The notes under the pieces were generated by a model, which saw nothing but the letters and a program-made list of their open reading frames with translations, made no database searches and was not told where the DNA came from. DNA of 64,000 nucleotides, taken from NCBI GenBank assembly GCA_963761325.1, contig CAVXGZ010000001.1:1736001-1800000 (forward strand). The letters run 5' to 3'. The DNA is from Streptantibioticus_C sp963761325. GTDB taxonomy: Bacteria > Actinomycetota > Actinomycetes > Streptomycetales > Streptomycetaceae. Positions within the stretch are counted from its first letter, which is position 1. Each line of letters starts with the position of its first letter. This document shows positions 8,290 through 16,129 of this stretch, one piece after another. Both the position numbers and the translations under genes were made by a program.

Positions 8290-9018
8290 TCAGCCGCCGC
8301 CCGAGGTGCCGGGACCGGGGTGCGGCGCGGTGCGGATCAGCGTGTGCGCCGCGTCGTTGGCCGGCAGCGGCGTGCCGGTGAGGTCCATCACGAACAGCGG
8401 CACGCTCAACTGGTCGGCGTGGTCGCGGGCGTCCGCGGCGTACCCGGCCAGCGAGAAGTAGGCGCCGGCCACGTCGTCGTGCAGGCAGGCGAGCCACAGC
8501 GTCTCCACCTCCCGCACGCCGGTCGCCCGGGTCGAGGGGTCGACCCGGGCCAGCAGGCCGCCGGCCCGCAGGTCGGCGCCGGTGGTGAACCGGTCGCGGG
8601 TCGGCCCCACGTCGGCGAACCCCAGCCACTGCAGGTACCGCGCGGCGGCGCTCACCGCGTCCTGCCCGGTGCGGATGGTCAGCGGCTCGAACGCCGGGCG
8701 GCGCACCGGCCGCGGCGCGCTGGCGGTCGGCCGCGGCGCCTTGCCGGCCGGCGCCGGCGCCGGGTCCACCGGCAGCCGGATCACCACCCCGCAGTCGCAG
8801 CCCAGCTCCGGATGCGGCCAGTCGTCGGTGCGCCCGCAGGACGAACAGCGCACCCGCACCCAGGAGTTGCGCCAGGTGCGCTGGCTCACCTGGGTCGGCA
8901 CGCCGCCGCGCAGCACCGGCACGGTCAGCGGTCGGCCGCACGCGCACGGAAAGGTCGCGGGGGTGAACGCGTGCTCGCGGCGGCACGCCGGGCAGCGGAC
9001 GGGCACGCTGTCAGCCAT
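8290..9018 (-). CDS. Zinc-ribbon protein with degenerate Mrr-like restriction-endonuclease domain
   Basis: A 242-residue protein. Residues about 9-80 hold Cys pairs of zinc ribbons (CPAC, CAC, CSSC, CDC). After a Pro/Ala linker, residues about 130-235 read YLQWLGFADV, GADLRAGGLLARVDP, EVETLWLAC, AYFSLAGYAADARDHADQL and PLFVMDL. The order is that of Mrr-type PD-(D/E)xK nucleases with the trailing 'FFSxxGY' element, but the usual QxK strand reads ARVD, so the catalytic lysine seems lost. ATG follows the G-rich promoter gap. It may bind DNA without cutting. Function unproven. Confidence 0.6.
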   Translation of the reverse strand: MADSVPVRCPACRREHAFTPATFPCACGRPLTVPVLRGGVPTQVSQRTWRNSWVRVRCSSCGRTDDWPHPELGCDCGVVIRLPVDPAPAPAGKAPRPTASAPRPVRRPAFEPLTIRTGQDAVSAAARYLQWLGFADVGPTRDRFTTGADLRAGGLLARVDPSTRATGVREVETLWLACLHDDVAGAYFSLAGYAADARDHADQLSVPLFVMDLTGTPLPANDAAHTLIRTAPHPGPGTSGGG

Positions 9019-9288
9019 GGCGCAACTCCAGGCGGGATCCGGTGCGGTGGGTGGTTCGCGCACCCCATGCTGCCACCTGGAGTGACGCCCGCGCGACGAA
9101 CATCCGGCCGAACGGTCGGATTCGTGTTCGGATCGGGGCTCCGGTCCGTCCGCCCGCGCGCCGTCCGGACCACTCCCGGGTACGCGTCGGTGGGCATGAT
9201 CGGTACGCACGGACGGGCCCGCGACGGGTGCTCCGGCCGGCGCTGCGACCATGGGGGGAGCCGAGCCGACAGCCAGCGGGAGAACCAC
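9019..9288. other. Divergent intergenic region between zinc-ribbon and thiamine-binding-like genes
   Basis: 270 bases without a credible gene. It must hold two divergent promoters. I see short inverted CTCCAG/CTGGAG words near 9025 and 9075 but no convincing -35/-10 pair, and no thiamine riboswitch elements although the + strand gene resembles a thiamine-binding domain. Confidence 0.4.
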
Positions 9289-9558
9289 ATGCGACTGAGG
9301 GTGGAGTTCACTACGGAGCCGTTCGACCTGGACGAGGCGCCCCGGCACGCGGTGGTGGCCCGCGAGGTGATCCGCGCGGCGGACCTCGACAGCGTGGACG
9401 TCGGCCCGTTCGGCAACACGGTGGAAGGCGCCGTGCGGCCGGTGCTGACCGCCGTCGGCGACCTGTTGGAACAGGTGCTGGAGGCCGGCGCCACCCGGGT
9501 CTCCCTGCAGCTCAACGTGGTGCGGGAGACCCGCGGGACCGGGGAGGGGCAGGCGTGA
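9289..9558 (+). CDS. MTH1187/YkoF-like thiamine-binding domain protein (UPF0045 type)
   Basis: An 89-residue protein. MRLRVEFTTEPFDLDEA, then GPFGNTVEGAVRPVLTAV and LEAGATRVSLQLNVV, follows the pattern of the UPF0045/thiamine-BP family (central G-x-T-x-E-G, then a helix and a final strand), whose members form tetramers that bind thiamine or related pyrimidines. The GTG of the next gene overlaps its stop, so the two are coupled and lie directly upstream of the urate operon. The ligand in this setting is not known; the family call is by my reading of the motif. Confidence 0.55.
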   Translation: MRLRVEFTTEPFDLDEAPRHAVVAREVIRAADLDSVDVGPFGNTVEGAVRPVLTAVGDLLEQVLEAGATRVSLQLNVVRETRGTGEGQA

Positions 9559-9935
9559 GCGAGCGGACCGCGCACCCGTTCGTCGAGGCGGTGCGGCCGC
9601 TGGCCGACGCGCTCGGCGGGGTCCTCCTGCCGCCGGACGAGGCGCGCGGCGACGACGTGGTGCTGCGCTGGGAGGGCGAGCCGGTGGTGGCGGTCCGGCT
9701 GCCGCACATCGCCGACTCGCTCGACCACATCCTGGCCGACCTCCAGCGCCGGTACGGCAGGCCGCTGGCCGAACTGGACCGCCGGGAGAAGCAGACCGTG
9801 GTGCGCATCCTGGAGGAGCGCGGCGCCTTCTCGGTGCGGCACGGCGTCGAGACCGTCGCCTCCGCGCTCGGCGTCAGCCGCTTCACCGTCTACAACTACC
9901 TCAACCGGGAGAACGCCGCGAAGGACGCCCCGTAG
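9555..9935 (+). CDS. HTH regulator of the DauR/YheO C-terminal type
   Basis: A 126-residue protein starting at a GTG that overlaps the previous stop (GTGA). The C-terminal half, RREKQTVVRILEERGAF, then VETVASALGVSRFTVYNYLNR, is a helix-turn-helix like that of DauR/YheO regulators. The N-terminal PAS-like part is short here. It ends 114 bases before uraD, whose promoter carries an AllR-type box. It may contribute to regulation of the urate or amino-acid genes; target unknown. Confidence 0.7.
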   Translation: MSERTAHPFVEAVRPLADALGGVLLPPDEARGDDVVLRWEGEPVVAVRLPHIADSLDHILADLQRRYGRPLAELDRREKQTVVRILEERGAFSVRHGVETVASALGVSRFTVYNYLNRENAAKDAP

Positions 9936-9964
9936 CGGCGGACGGGCCGCCCGGCCGGGCAAGA

Positions 9965-10006
9965 TTCAACAAAGTGTTGACGCGACCCGGCGGCGGCCTC
10001 TAGCTT
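9965..10006 (+). promoter_or_regulatory. uraD-operon promoter with AllR-type box
   Basis: The palindrome TTCAACA-AAG-TGTTGAC (9965-9981, 13 of 14 arm positions) has its right half overlapping a -35 element TTGACG (9977-9982). An 18-base spacer leads to TAGCTT (10001-10006) as -10. Transcription would begin near 10013, leaving a leader of about 35 bases to the uraD ATG. A repressor on this box would block polymerase. The same box occurs before allantoinase and, weaker, before malate synthase. Confidence 0.7.
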
Positions 10007-10048
10007 TCCGGCAAGCCCGGTCCAGTGCGAGCCAGTCCCGGAGGCCAG

Positions 10049-10561
10049 ATGCCCGCTCCACCCGCCACGGGGCTCGACCGCCTCAACGCCGCCGACGACC
10101 GGCGGGCGGCCGAGTCGCTCGGCGCGGTGTGCGCCGCGCGGTCCTGGACCCGGGCGATGCTCGACGGCCGCCCCTACGCCGACGTCGAGGCCCTGCTGGC
10201 CGCGAGCGACCGGGCGACCCGGGCGCTGGACGGCGACGGCCTCGCGGAGGCGATGGCCGGGCACCCGCCGATCGGCCGCCCCGCGCCGGGCGAGGCCGCC
10301 TCGGCCCGCGAGCAGCGCGGCATGACCGACGCCCCAGCCGCCCTGAGGGCCGAGATGCTGGAGCTCAACCTCGCCTACCAGGAGCGGTTCGGCCACGTCT
10401 TCCTGATCTGCGCCACCGGGCTGACCGGCGAGCGGATGCGCGACGAGGCCGCCGCCCGGCTCGGCAACACACCCGAGCGGGAACGGGAGATCGTCCGCGT
10501 CGAACTGGGCAGGATCAACCGCGTCAGACTGACCCGGCTCGCCGAAGGAGACGCATCGTGA
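10049..10561 (+). CDS. uraD: 2-oxo-4-hydroxy-4-carboxy-5-ureidoimidazoline decarboxylase
   Basis: A 170-residue OHCU decarboxylase, the last step that turns the urate oxidation product into S-allantoin. The family hallmark HPPIG is at residues about 72-76, followed by SAREQRGM and FGHVFLICATG. ATG is set by CCGGAGG six bases upstream; the frame is open slightly upstream without a better site. The stop overlaps the uraH GTG by four bases, so uraD-uraH-uricase-deaminase form one transcript from the AllR-boxed promoter. Confidence 0.92.
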   Translation: MPAPPATGLDRLNAADDRRAAESLGAVCAARSWTRAMLDGRPYADVEALLAASDRATRALDGDGLAEAMAGHPPIGRPAPGEAASAREQRGMTDAPAALRAEMLELNLAYQERFGHVFLICATGLTGERMRDEAAARLGNTPEREREIVRVELGRINRVRLTRLAEGDAS

Positions 10562-10899
10562 AACCCACCACGGTGTCCACCCACATCCTGGACACCTCCG
10601 TCGGCCGGCCCGCCTCGGGCGTGCGGGTGCGACTGGCGGTGCGGACCGGTCGCGACGCGCTGTGGACCCCGCACGCCAGCGGCACCACCGACGCCGACGG
10701 CCGGTGCGCCGACCTGCCCGCGCTGCCGGACGGCGTCGCCCACGCCGGCCTGCGCTTCGAGGTGGAGCCCTACCTGGCCGGGGAGATGCCCGCGTTCTTC
10801 CCGGAAGTGGCCGTCACCTTCGCCGTCGAACCGGGCGAGCACTACCACGTGCCGCTGCTGCTCAACCCGTTCGGCTACTCCGTATACCGAGGGAGCTAG
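10558..10899 (+). CDS. uraH: 5-hydroxyisourate hydrolase
   Basis: A 113-residue transthyretin-like enzyme that opens the hydroxyisourate ring. It shows the N-terminal VSTHILDTSVGRPA with active-site His9 and the signature C-terminal tetrapeptide YRGS that closes the active site. The GTG start overlaps the uraD stop and AAGGAG lies upstream. It acts between uricase and the OHCU decarboxylase, its two operon neighbours. Confidence 0.93.
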   Translation: MKPTTVSTHILDTSVGRPASGVRVRLAVRTGRDALWTPHASGTTDADGRCADLPALPDGVAHAGLRFEVEPYLAGEMPAFFPEVAVTFAVEPGEHYHVPLLLNPFGYSVYRGS

Positions 10900-10906
10900 C
10901 ACCGAC

Positions 10907-11800
10907 ATGACCACCGTTCTCGGCCAGAACCAGTACGGCAAGGCGGAGACCCGCGTCGTGCGGATCACCCGCGACGGGGCCGTCCACCACGTCAAGGACC
11001 TCAACGTCTCGGTCGCGCTGTCCGGCGAGATGGACGAGGTGCACCTGTCCGGCAGCAACGCCACCGTGCTGACCACCGACGCCACCAAGAACACCGTGTT
11101 CGCCTTCGCCAAGGAGCACGGCATCGAGTCCGCCGAGCGCTTCGGCATCCACCTCGCCCGGCACTTCGTCGCCTCGCAGCCCTCGATCCGCTCGGCCCGG
11201 GTGCGGATCGAGGAGTTCGGCTGGCAGCGCGTCGCACCGGGCCCGGACGCCGAGGCCGGCCACTCCTTCGTCCGCGAGGCGCAGGAGGTGCGCACCGCCG
11301 AGGTGAGCCACGACGGCGAGCGCTGGCAGGTGGTCTCCGGCCTGAAGGACCTGGTGGTGATGAACTCCACCGACTCGGAGTTCTGGGGCTTCGTCAAGGA
11401 CCGCTACACCACGCTGCCCGAGACCGCGGACCGCGTGCTGGCCACCGAGGTCGACGCCCGCTGGCGGTACGGCTGGAGCGGCGGGCGGCCGGACGAGCCG
11501 GACTGGGACGACGTCTGGCGGCGGGCCCGCCGCCACCTGCTCGAAGCCTTCGCCGGCACCTACTCCTACTCCCTGCAGCAGACCCTCTACGCGATGGGCA
11601 GCCGGGTCGTCGAGCAGGTCCCGGAGGTGGACGAGGTGCGGCTGTCGCTCCCGAACAAGCACCACTTCCTGGTCGACCTGGCCCCCTTCGGCCTGGAGAA
11701 CGACAACGAGGTCTACTTCGCGGCGGACCGCCCCTACGGGCTGATCGAGGGCACCGTCCTGCGCGAGGGCGCCACCGCCCGCATCCCCACCACGGACTGA
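10907..11800 (+). CDS. Urate oxidase (factor-independent uricase)
   Basis: A 297-residue cofactor-free uricase that oxidises urate to 5-hydroxyisourate with O2. Family landmarks are NQYGKAETRVV near the N-terminus (catalytic Lys12), TTDATKNTVFAFAKE (catalytic Thr region about 57-63), SATxxSEFWGFVKDRYTTL-like segment around 160-175, and LPNKHHF near 250. Length is typical. It begins seven bases after uraH. The intracellular, O2-using route means purine nitrogen is recovered aerobically. Confidence 0.95.
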   Translation: MTTVLGQNQYGKAETRVVRITRDGAVHHVKDLNVSVALSGEMDEVHLSGSNATVLTTDATKNTVFAFAKEHGIESAERFGIHLARHFVASQPSIRSARVRIEEFGWQRVAPGPDAEAGHSFVREAQEVRTAEVSHDGERWQVVSGLKDLVVMNSTDSEFWGFVKDRYTTLPETADRVLATEVDARWRYGWSGGRPDEPDWDDVWRRARRHLLEAFAGTYSYSLQQTLYAMGSRVVEQVPEVDEVRLSLPNKHHFLVDLAPFGLENDNEVYFAADRPYGLIEGTVLREGATARIPTTD

Positions 11801-11812
11801 AGGCAGCCGGCC

Positions 11813-13189
11813 ATGACCGAACGCGTCGTCATCGAGAACTGCCACGTCGCCACCGTGGACGCGCACGACACGGAGTTCGCCGCCGGGCACGTCGTGGTGG
11901 CCGGCAACCGCATCGAGTCGGTGGGCGCCGGACCCGCGCCGGACGGACTCGCCGGCGTCGTGCGGCGGGTGGACGCCGAGGGCCACCTGCTGACCCCGGG
12001 CCTGGTCAACACCCACCACCACTTCTACCAGTGGATCACCCGCGGACTCGCCCAGGACTGCAACCTGTTCGACTGGCTGGTCACCCTCTACCCGGTCTGG
12101 GCGCGCATCGACGAGGAGATGGTGCACGCCGCCGCCCTCGGCTCGCTCGCCACCCTCGCCGCCTCCGGGGTGACGACCGCGGTCGACCACCACTACGTCT
12201 TCCCGCGCGGCGCCGGCGACCTGTTCGGCGCCGAGATCCGGGCCGCCGCCGAGACCGGGCTGCGCTTCGCGCCGGCCCGCGGTTCGATGGACCGCGGCGC
12301 CTCGGCCGGCGGGCTGCCGCCCGACTTCGCGGTCGAGACCACCCGCGGCGCGCTGGACGCCACCGCCGAGGCGATCGACCGCTGGCACGACCCGTCCTTC
12401 GACTCCATGCTGCGGGTCGCCGTCGCGCCCTGCTCGCCGTTCTCGGTCTCCACCGACCTGCTGCGCGAGGCGGCGCTGCTCGCCCGCGACAAGGACGTAC
12501 GGCTGCACACCCACGGCAGCGAGACGGTGGAGGAGGAGAAGTTCTGCCAGGAGAGGTTCGGCCGGTCGCCGACCGACTACCTGGAGTCCACCGGATGGCT
12601 CGGCGAGGACGTGTGGATGGCGCACTGCGTCCACATGAACGACTCCGACATCGCCAAGTTCGCCGAGACCGGCACCGGGGTCGCGCACTGCCCGTCCTCC
12701 AACGCCCGGCTGGCCGCCGGGATCGCCCGGGTCCCCGACATGATCGCCTCCGGGGTGCCGGTCGGGCTCGGCGTGGACGGCACCGCATCCAACGAGTCCG
12801 GCGAGTTGGGCACCGAGTTGCGCAACGCGCTGCTCGTCAACCGGCTCGGCGTCCACCGCGAGCGGGCCCTGACGGTGCGCGCGGCGCTGCGGCTGGGCAC
12901 CATGGGCGGCGCCCGGGTGATCGGCCGGGACCGCGAGATCGGCTCGGTGGAGCCCGGCAAGCTCGCCGACCTCGCGCTGTGGCGGGTCGACGGCTTCCGG
13001 CACGCCTCGATCGCCGACCCGGTGGCCGCCCTCGTGCTGGGCGCCGCCGCGCCGCTGACCCTGCTGCTCGTCGACGGCCGGCCGGTGGTGCGCGACGGCC
13101 ACCTGGTGCGGGTCGACGAGGACGAGGTCGCCCGCCGCACCCGGACCCAGGCGCGGCGGCTCGCCCGCCTCGCCGGACTGGTCGGCTGA
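11813..13189 (+). CDS. 8-oxoguanine deaminase (amidohydrolase superfamily)
   Basis: A 458-residue zinc amidohydrolase that converts 8-oxoguanine to urate and ammonia. Metal and active-site motifs occur in order: NTHHHFYQW (about 65), HTHGSETVEEEKF (about 230), WMAHCVHMN (about 270) and GLGVDGTASNESG (about 320). It starts 12 bases after uricase and is the last gene of the operon, so its product would feed uricase directly. The related hydroxyatrazine hydrolases have similar motifs, but the operon favours 8-oxoguanine. Confidence 0.85.
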   Translation: MTERVVIENCHVATVDAHDTEFAAGHVVVAGNRIESVGAGPAPDGLAGVVRRVDAEGHLLTPGLVNTHHHFYQWITRGLAQDCNLFDWLVTLYPVWARIDEEMVHAAALGSLATLAASGVTTAVDHHYVFPRGAGDLFGAEIRAAAETGLRFAPARGSMDRGASAGGLPPDFAVETTRGALDATAEAIDRWHDPSFDSMLRVAVAPCSPFSVSTDLLREAALLARDKDVRLHTHGSETVEEEKFCQERFGRSPTDYLESTGWLGEDVWMAHCVHMNDSDIAKFAETGTGVAHCPSSNARLAAGIARVPDMIASGVPVGLGVDGTASNESGELGTELRNALLVNRLGVHRERALTVRAALRLGTMGGARVIGRDREIGSVEPGKLADLALWRVDGFRHASIADPVAALVLGAAAPLTLLLVDGRPVVRDGHLVRVDEDEVARRTRTQARRLARLAGLVG

Positions 13190-13202
13190 CCGGCGCCGCG
13201 GC

Positions 13203-14819
13203 TCAGTCGAGCAGGCGGTAGGCCGGCAGGGTCAGGAACTCCACGTAGGACTGGTCCAGCGAGACCTTCAGCAGCAGGTCGTGCGCCCGCTGCCAGGCGC
13301 CCGCCTCGAACGCCGCGTCGCCGATCTCGGCCCGGACCGCGGCCAGTTCGGCGGCGGCGATCTCGCGGACCAGCGGCGCGGTGGCCTTCTCGCCGTTCTC
13401 GAACACCACGCCGGCGTTGATCCACTGCCAGATCTGCGAACGGGAGATCTCCGCGGTGGCCGCGTCCTCCATCAGGTTGAAGATGGCGACCGCGCCCATG
13501 CCGCGCAGCCACGCCTCGATGTACCGGATGCCGACCTGGACGGCGTTGCGCAGCCCGGCGGAGGTCGGCTCGGCCTCCAGCGAGTCGACGGCGAGCAGTT
13601 CGGCGGCGGACACCCGCACGTCCTCGCGCAGCCGGTGCTTCTGGTGCGGCCGGTCGCCGAGCACCGCGTCGAACGACGCGCGCGCCACCGGCACCAGGTC
13701 GGGGTGGGCCACCCACGACCCGTCGAACCCGTCGGACGCCTCCCGGTCCTTGTCGGCCTTCACCTTCTCCAGCGCGACCTTGTTGACCTCCGGGTCGCGC
13801 CGCGAGGGGATGAACGCGGCCATGCCGCCGATGGCGTGGGCGCCGCGCCGGTGGCAGGTGCGCACCAGCAGTTCGGTGTAGGCGCGCATGAACGGCGCCG
13901 TCATGGTCACCGCGTTGCGGTCCGGCAGCACGTACTTCGGGCCGCCGTCCCGGAAGTTCTTCACGATGGAGAACAGGTAGTCCCAGCGGCCGGCGTTCAA
14001 CCCGGAGGCGTGGTCGCGCAGTTCGTAGAGGATCTCGTCCATCTCGAAGGCCGCGGTGATCGTCTCGATCAGCACGGTCGCCCGGACGCTGCCCTGCGAG
14101 ACGCCGAGCCGGTCCTGCGCGAAGACGAACACCTCGTTCCACAGCCGGGCTTCGAGGTGCGACTCGGTCTTGGGCAGGTAGAAGTACGGCCCCTTGCCCG
14201 CCGCCAGCAGGCGGCGCGCGTTGTGGAAGAAGTACAGCCCGAAGTCGACCAGCGCGCCGGAGACCGGTTCGCCGTCGACCGTCAGGTGCCGCTCGTCGAG
14301 GTGCCAGCCGCGCGGCCGCATGACGACGGTCGCCAACTCCGCGTCCGGGCGCAGCGCGTAGGACTTGCCCTCCGGGGTCTCGAAGTCGATCCCGCGCTCG
14401 TAGGCGTCGATCAGGTTGACCTGGCCGAGGACCACGTTCTCCCAGGTGGGCGCCGAGGCGTCCTCGAAGTCGGCGAGCCAGATCCGGGCGCCGGAGTTGA
14501 GGGCGTTGACCGTCATCTTCCGGTCGGTGGGGCCGGTGATCTCCACCCGGCGGTCCTCCAGCGCGGGCGGGCACGGCGCGACCCGCCAGTCGCCGGCCCG
14601 GATCCCGGCCGTCTCGGGCAGGAAGTCCAGCGTGCCGGTGCGGGCGATCTCCTCGCGCCGCCGGGCCCGGCGGGCCAGCAACTCCGCGCGGCGCGGCTGG
14701 AAGCGCCGGTGCAGCGCGCCGAGGAACTCCAGCGCCTCGCCGGTCAGCACCTCCTCGGACCGCGGAAGGAATCCGGCGCCGGTGACGACGGCCCGGGGTG
14801 AGGACGTGCTTGCGGACAT
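13203..14819 (-). CDS. aceB: Malate synthase A
   Basis: A 538-residue malate synthase condensing glyoxylate with acetyl-CoA. The family signature HASGLNAGRWDYLF is at about residue 270, with AFMRAYTELLVRTCHRRGAHAIGGMAAFIPS-type active-site segments following. ATG at 14819 is preferred over a GTG nine bases upstream because AAGGAG would touch that GTG but is eight bases from the ATG. Although it faces the urate operon, its promoter carries an AllR-like half of the shared palindrome, so it probably removes the glyoxylate released by allantoin breakdown. Confidence 0.93.
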   Translation of the reverse strand: MSASTSSPRAVVTGAGFLPRSEEVLTGEALEFLGALHRRFQPRRAELLARRARRREEIARTGTLDFLPETAGIRAGDWRVAPCPPALEDRRVEITGPTDRKMTVNALNSGARIWLADFEDASAPTWENVVLGQVNLIDAYERGIDFETPEGKSYALRPDAELATVVMRPRGWHLDERHLTVDGEPVSGALVDFGLYFFHNARRLLAAGKGPYFYLPKTESHLEARLWNEVFVFAQDRLGVSQGSVRATVLIETITAAFEMDEILYELRDHASGLNAGRWDYLFSIVKNFRDGGPKYVLPDRNAVTMTAPFMRAYTELLVRTCHRRGAHAIGGMAAFIPSRRDPEVNKVALEKVKADKDREASDGFDGSWVAHPDLVPVARASFDAVLGDRPHQKHRLREDVRVSAAELLAVDSLEAEPTSAGLRNAVQVGIRYIEAWLRGMGAVAIFNLMEDAATAEISRSQIWQWINAGVVFENGEKATAPLVREIAAAELAAVRAEIGDAAFEAGAWQRAHDLLLKVSLDQSYVEFLTLPAYRLLD

Positions 14820-14872
14820 GACGCTCACTCCTTCACGCGGGCCGGGCCCGCCAGGCTGATTCTGCTGGACGG

Positions 14873-14913
14873 ATCATAGTTTCTGCATGGTGGAAGATCA
14901 ACGGTTTGTTGCA
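14873..14913 (-). promoter_or_regulatory. Malate synthase promoter with AllR-like box
   Basis: Read on the minus strand, TTGATC (14896-14901) and TATGAT (14873-14878) are separated by 17 bases, the best sigma-70-like promoter in the window. A palindrome of the form TCAAC-N5-GTTGC (14898-14912) covers the -35; aligned with TTCAACA-N3-TGTTGAA it keeps 5 of 6 inner bases on each side. The start point would be near 14866, about 45 bases before the ATG. Confidence 0.6.
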
Positions 14914-15560
14914 TCCGGGGCCGGGCCCGGCGGCCGGTCGTCGGCGAGCAGGCGCAGGTCCTCGGGGGTGTCGATGTCGTCGGGCGCGGCGACGTCCCCG
15001 CACTCGACGAGGGTGATGCTGCCCCGGTGCGCCGCGAGGTACGCCCGGGCGCCGCGGTCCCCGGCCGCCGATTCGGCCGCCCCGGCCCAGTGCGCCGCGC
15101 CCAGCAGCACCGGATGGCCGCGCCGTCCGTGGTAGGCGGCCGCCGCGAGCGCGTCGGGACCGGTGGCGTGCGCCGCCACCCGGCGCACCGCCCGCGGCCC
15201 GACGCCCGGCTGGTCCACCAGCGCGACCAGCGCGGCCCGCGCCCCGGCGCCGTCCAGCGAGGCGAGACCGGCCCGCAGCGAGGAGCCCATGCCGGAGGCC
15301 CAGTCCGGGTTGTCCACCAGCACGCACCACGCCAGGCCGCCGGCCCGCTCCCGCACGGCGCCGGACGCCGCGCCGAGCACCACGTGCACCGGGCCGCAGC
15401 CGCCGTCGCGCAGCACGCGGGCCGCGTGCTCCACCAACAGGCCGCCGCGGTACGGCAGCAGCGCCTTGGGCCGGCCGCCGAGCCGCCGCCCGGCGCCGGC
15501 CGCGAGCACGATCCCGGCGACCGGTCCGGCCGGTGTGCCGGGGCTGTCCGAGCGCGTCAT
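14898..15560 (-). CDS. MobA/MocA-like nucleotidyltransferase
   Basis: A 220-residue protein opening with VAGIVLAAGAGRRLGGRPKALL, the nucleotide-binding signature of NTP transferases in the MobA/MocA group, and carrying DNPDWASGMGSSLRAGL and VALVDQPGVGP, typical of molybdenum cofactor cytidylyltransferases. Such enzymes prepare the cytosine dinucleotide cofactor of xanthine dehydrogenase. Lying between malate synthase and the allantoin genes, and with an xdhC at the window start, it probably serves purine oxidation. Its stop overlaps the malate synthase operator. Confidence 0.8.
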   Translation of the reverse strand: MTRSDSPGTPAGPVAGIVLAAGAGRRLGGRPKALLPYRGGLLVEHAARVLRDGGCGPVHVVLGAASGAVRERAGGLAWCVLVDNPDWASGMGSSLRAGLASLDGAGARAALVALVDQPGVGPRAVRRVAAHATGPDALAAAAYHGRRGHPVLLGAAHWAGAAESAAGDRGARAYLAAHRGSITLVECGDVAAPDDIDTPEDLRLLADDRPPGPAPDATNR

Positions 15561-15742
15561 GGCTGCTGCCTCCTGGAGCCGCGGCCCGGCCGAGTGCCCG
15601 GCGGCGAGAATCCGGTGGAATCCGACAAAAGGGAGAGGAGGAAATGTTTTGGGGTGATTTTTTAACGCTTCGTGTGGCGCGGTGTGCGGACAGTGTCCTT
15701 AAATGGTGCGGCTCTCAGTTGCACCCGAAAGGGAGTGTATGA

Positions 15743-16123
15743 GTGTCGAACAACCGGATCGGGCAGAGCACGGCGACTCATTCCGCCGATTCCGTCGATT
15801 CCGTGGGGTCCGCCGGGCCCTTCCCCTCCACCCCTGACGCCGGCTCCCCGGTCGCCCGCGACGATCCGCGGCTGGCGGGGCTGCGGGTGGCGGTCGGCCG
15901 GCTCGGCCGCGAACTGGCGGCCTACCGGGTGGTGTTGCCGGACCGCCAGGTCGCCGAGGAGGAACTGGCGGCGCTGGACGCCGCCGCTGCCGCCGGCGCC
16001 CTGTCCGTCCCGCGGCTGCGCGAGTCCCTGCTCGTGGTGGCCGGCGCGCTCGGCTCGGTCAGCGCGCTGTCGGCGCCGCTGGCCCAGTTCCACCACGCCA
16101 TAGACATGTTCGGCGCCGGCTGA
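15743..16123 (+). CDS. Conserved small actinomycete protein (DUF5955-like)
   Basis: A 126-residue protein. The first 40 residues are Ser/Asp-rich and variable; the rest (LRVAVGRLGRELAAYRVVLPD, then EEELAALD, then SALSAPLAQFHHAIDMFG) is helical and resembles a streptomycete family I recall as DUF5955. GTG at 15743 follows GGGAG by about ten bases; the overlapping ATG at 15739 is in a frame that stops after 32 codons. The upstream 180 bases are unusually AT-rich and should hold its promoter. Function unknown. Confidence 0.55.
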   Translation: MSNNRIGQSTATHSADSVDSVGSAGPFPSTPDAGSPVARDDPRLAGLRVAVGRLGRELAAYRVVLPDRQVAEEELAALDAAAAAGALSVPRLRESLLVVAGALGSVSALSAPLAQFHHAIDMFGAG

Positions 16124-16129
16124 GCCGGG

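Noticed and set aside
9019..9288. Possible thiamine riboswitch before the thiamine-binding-like gene
   Set aside because: The conserved riboswitch core elements are absent and no matching stem arrangement is seen.
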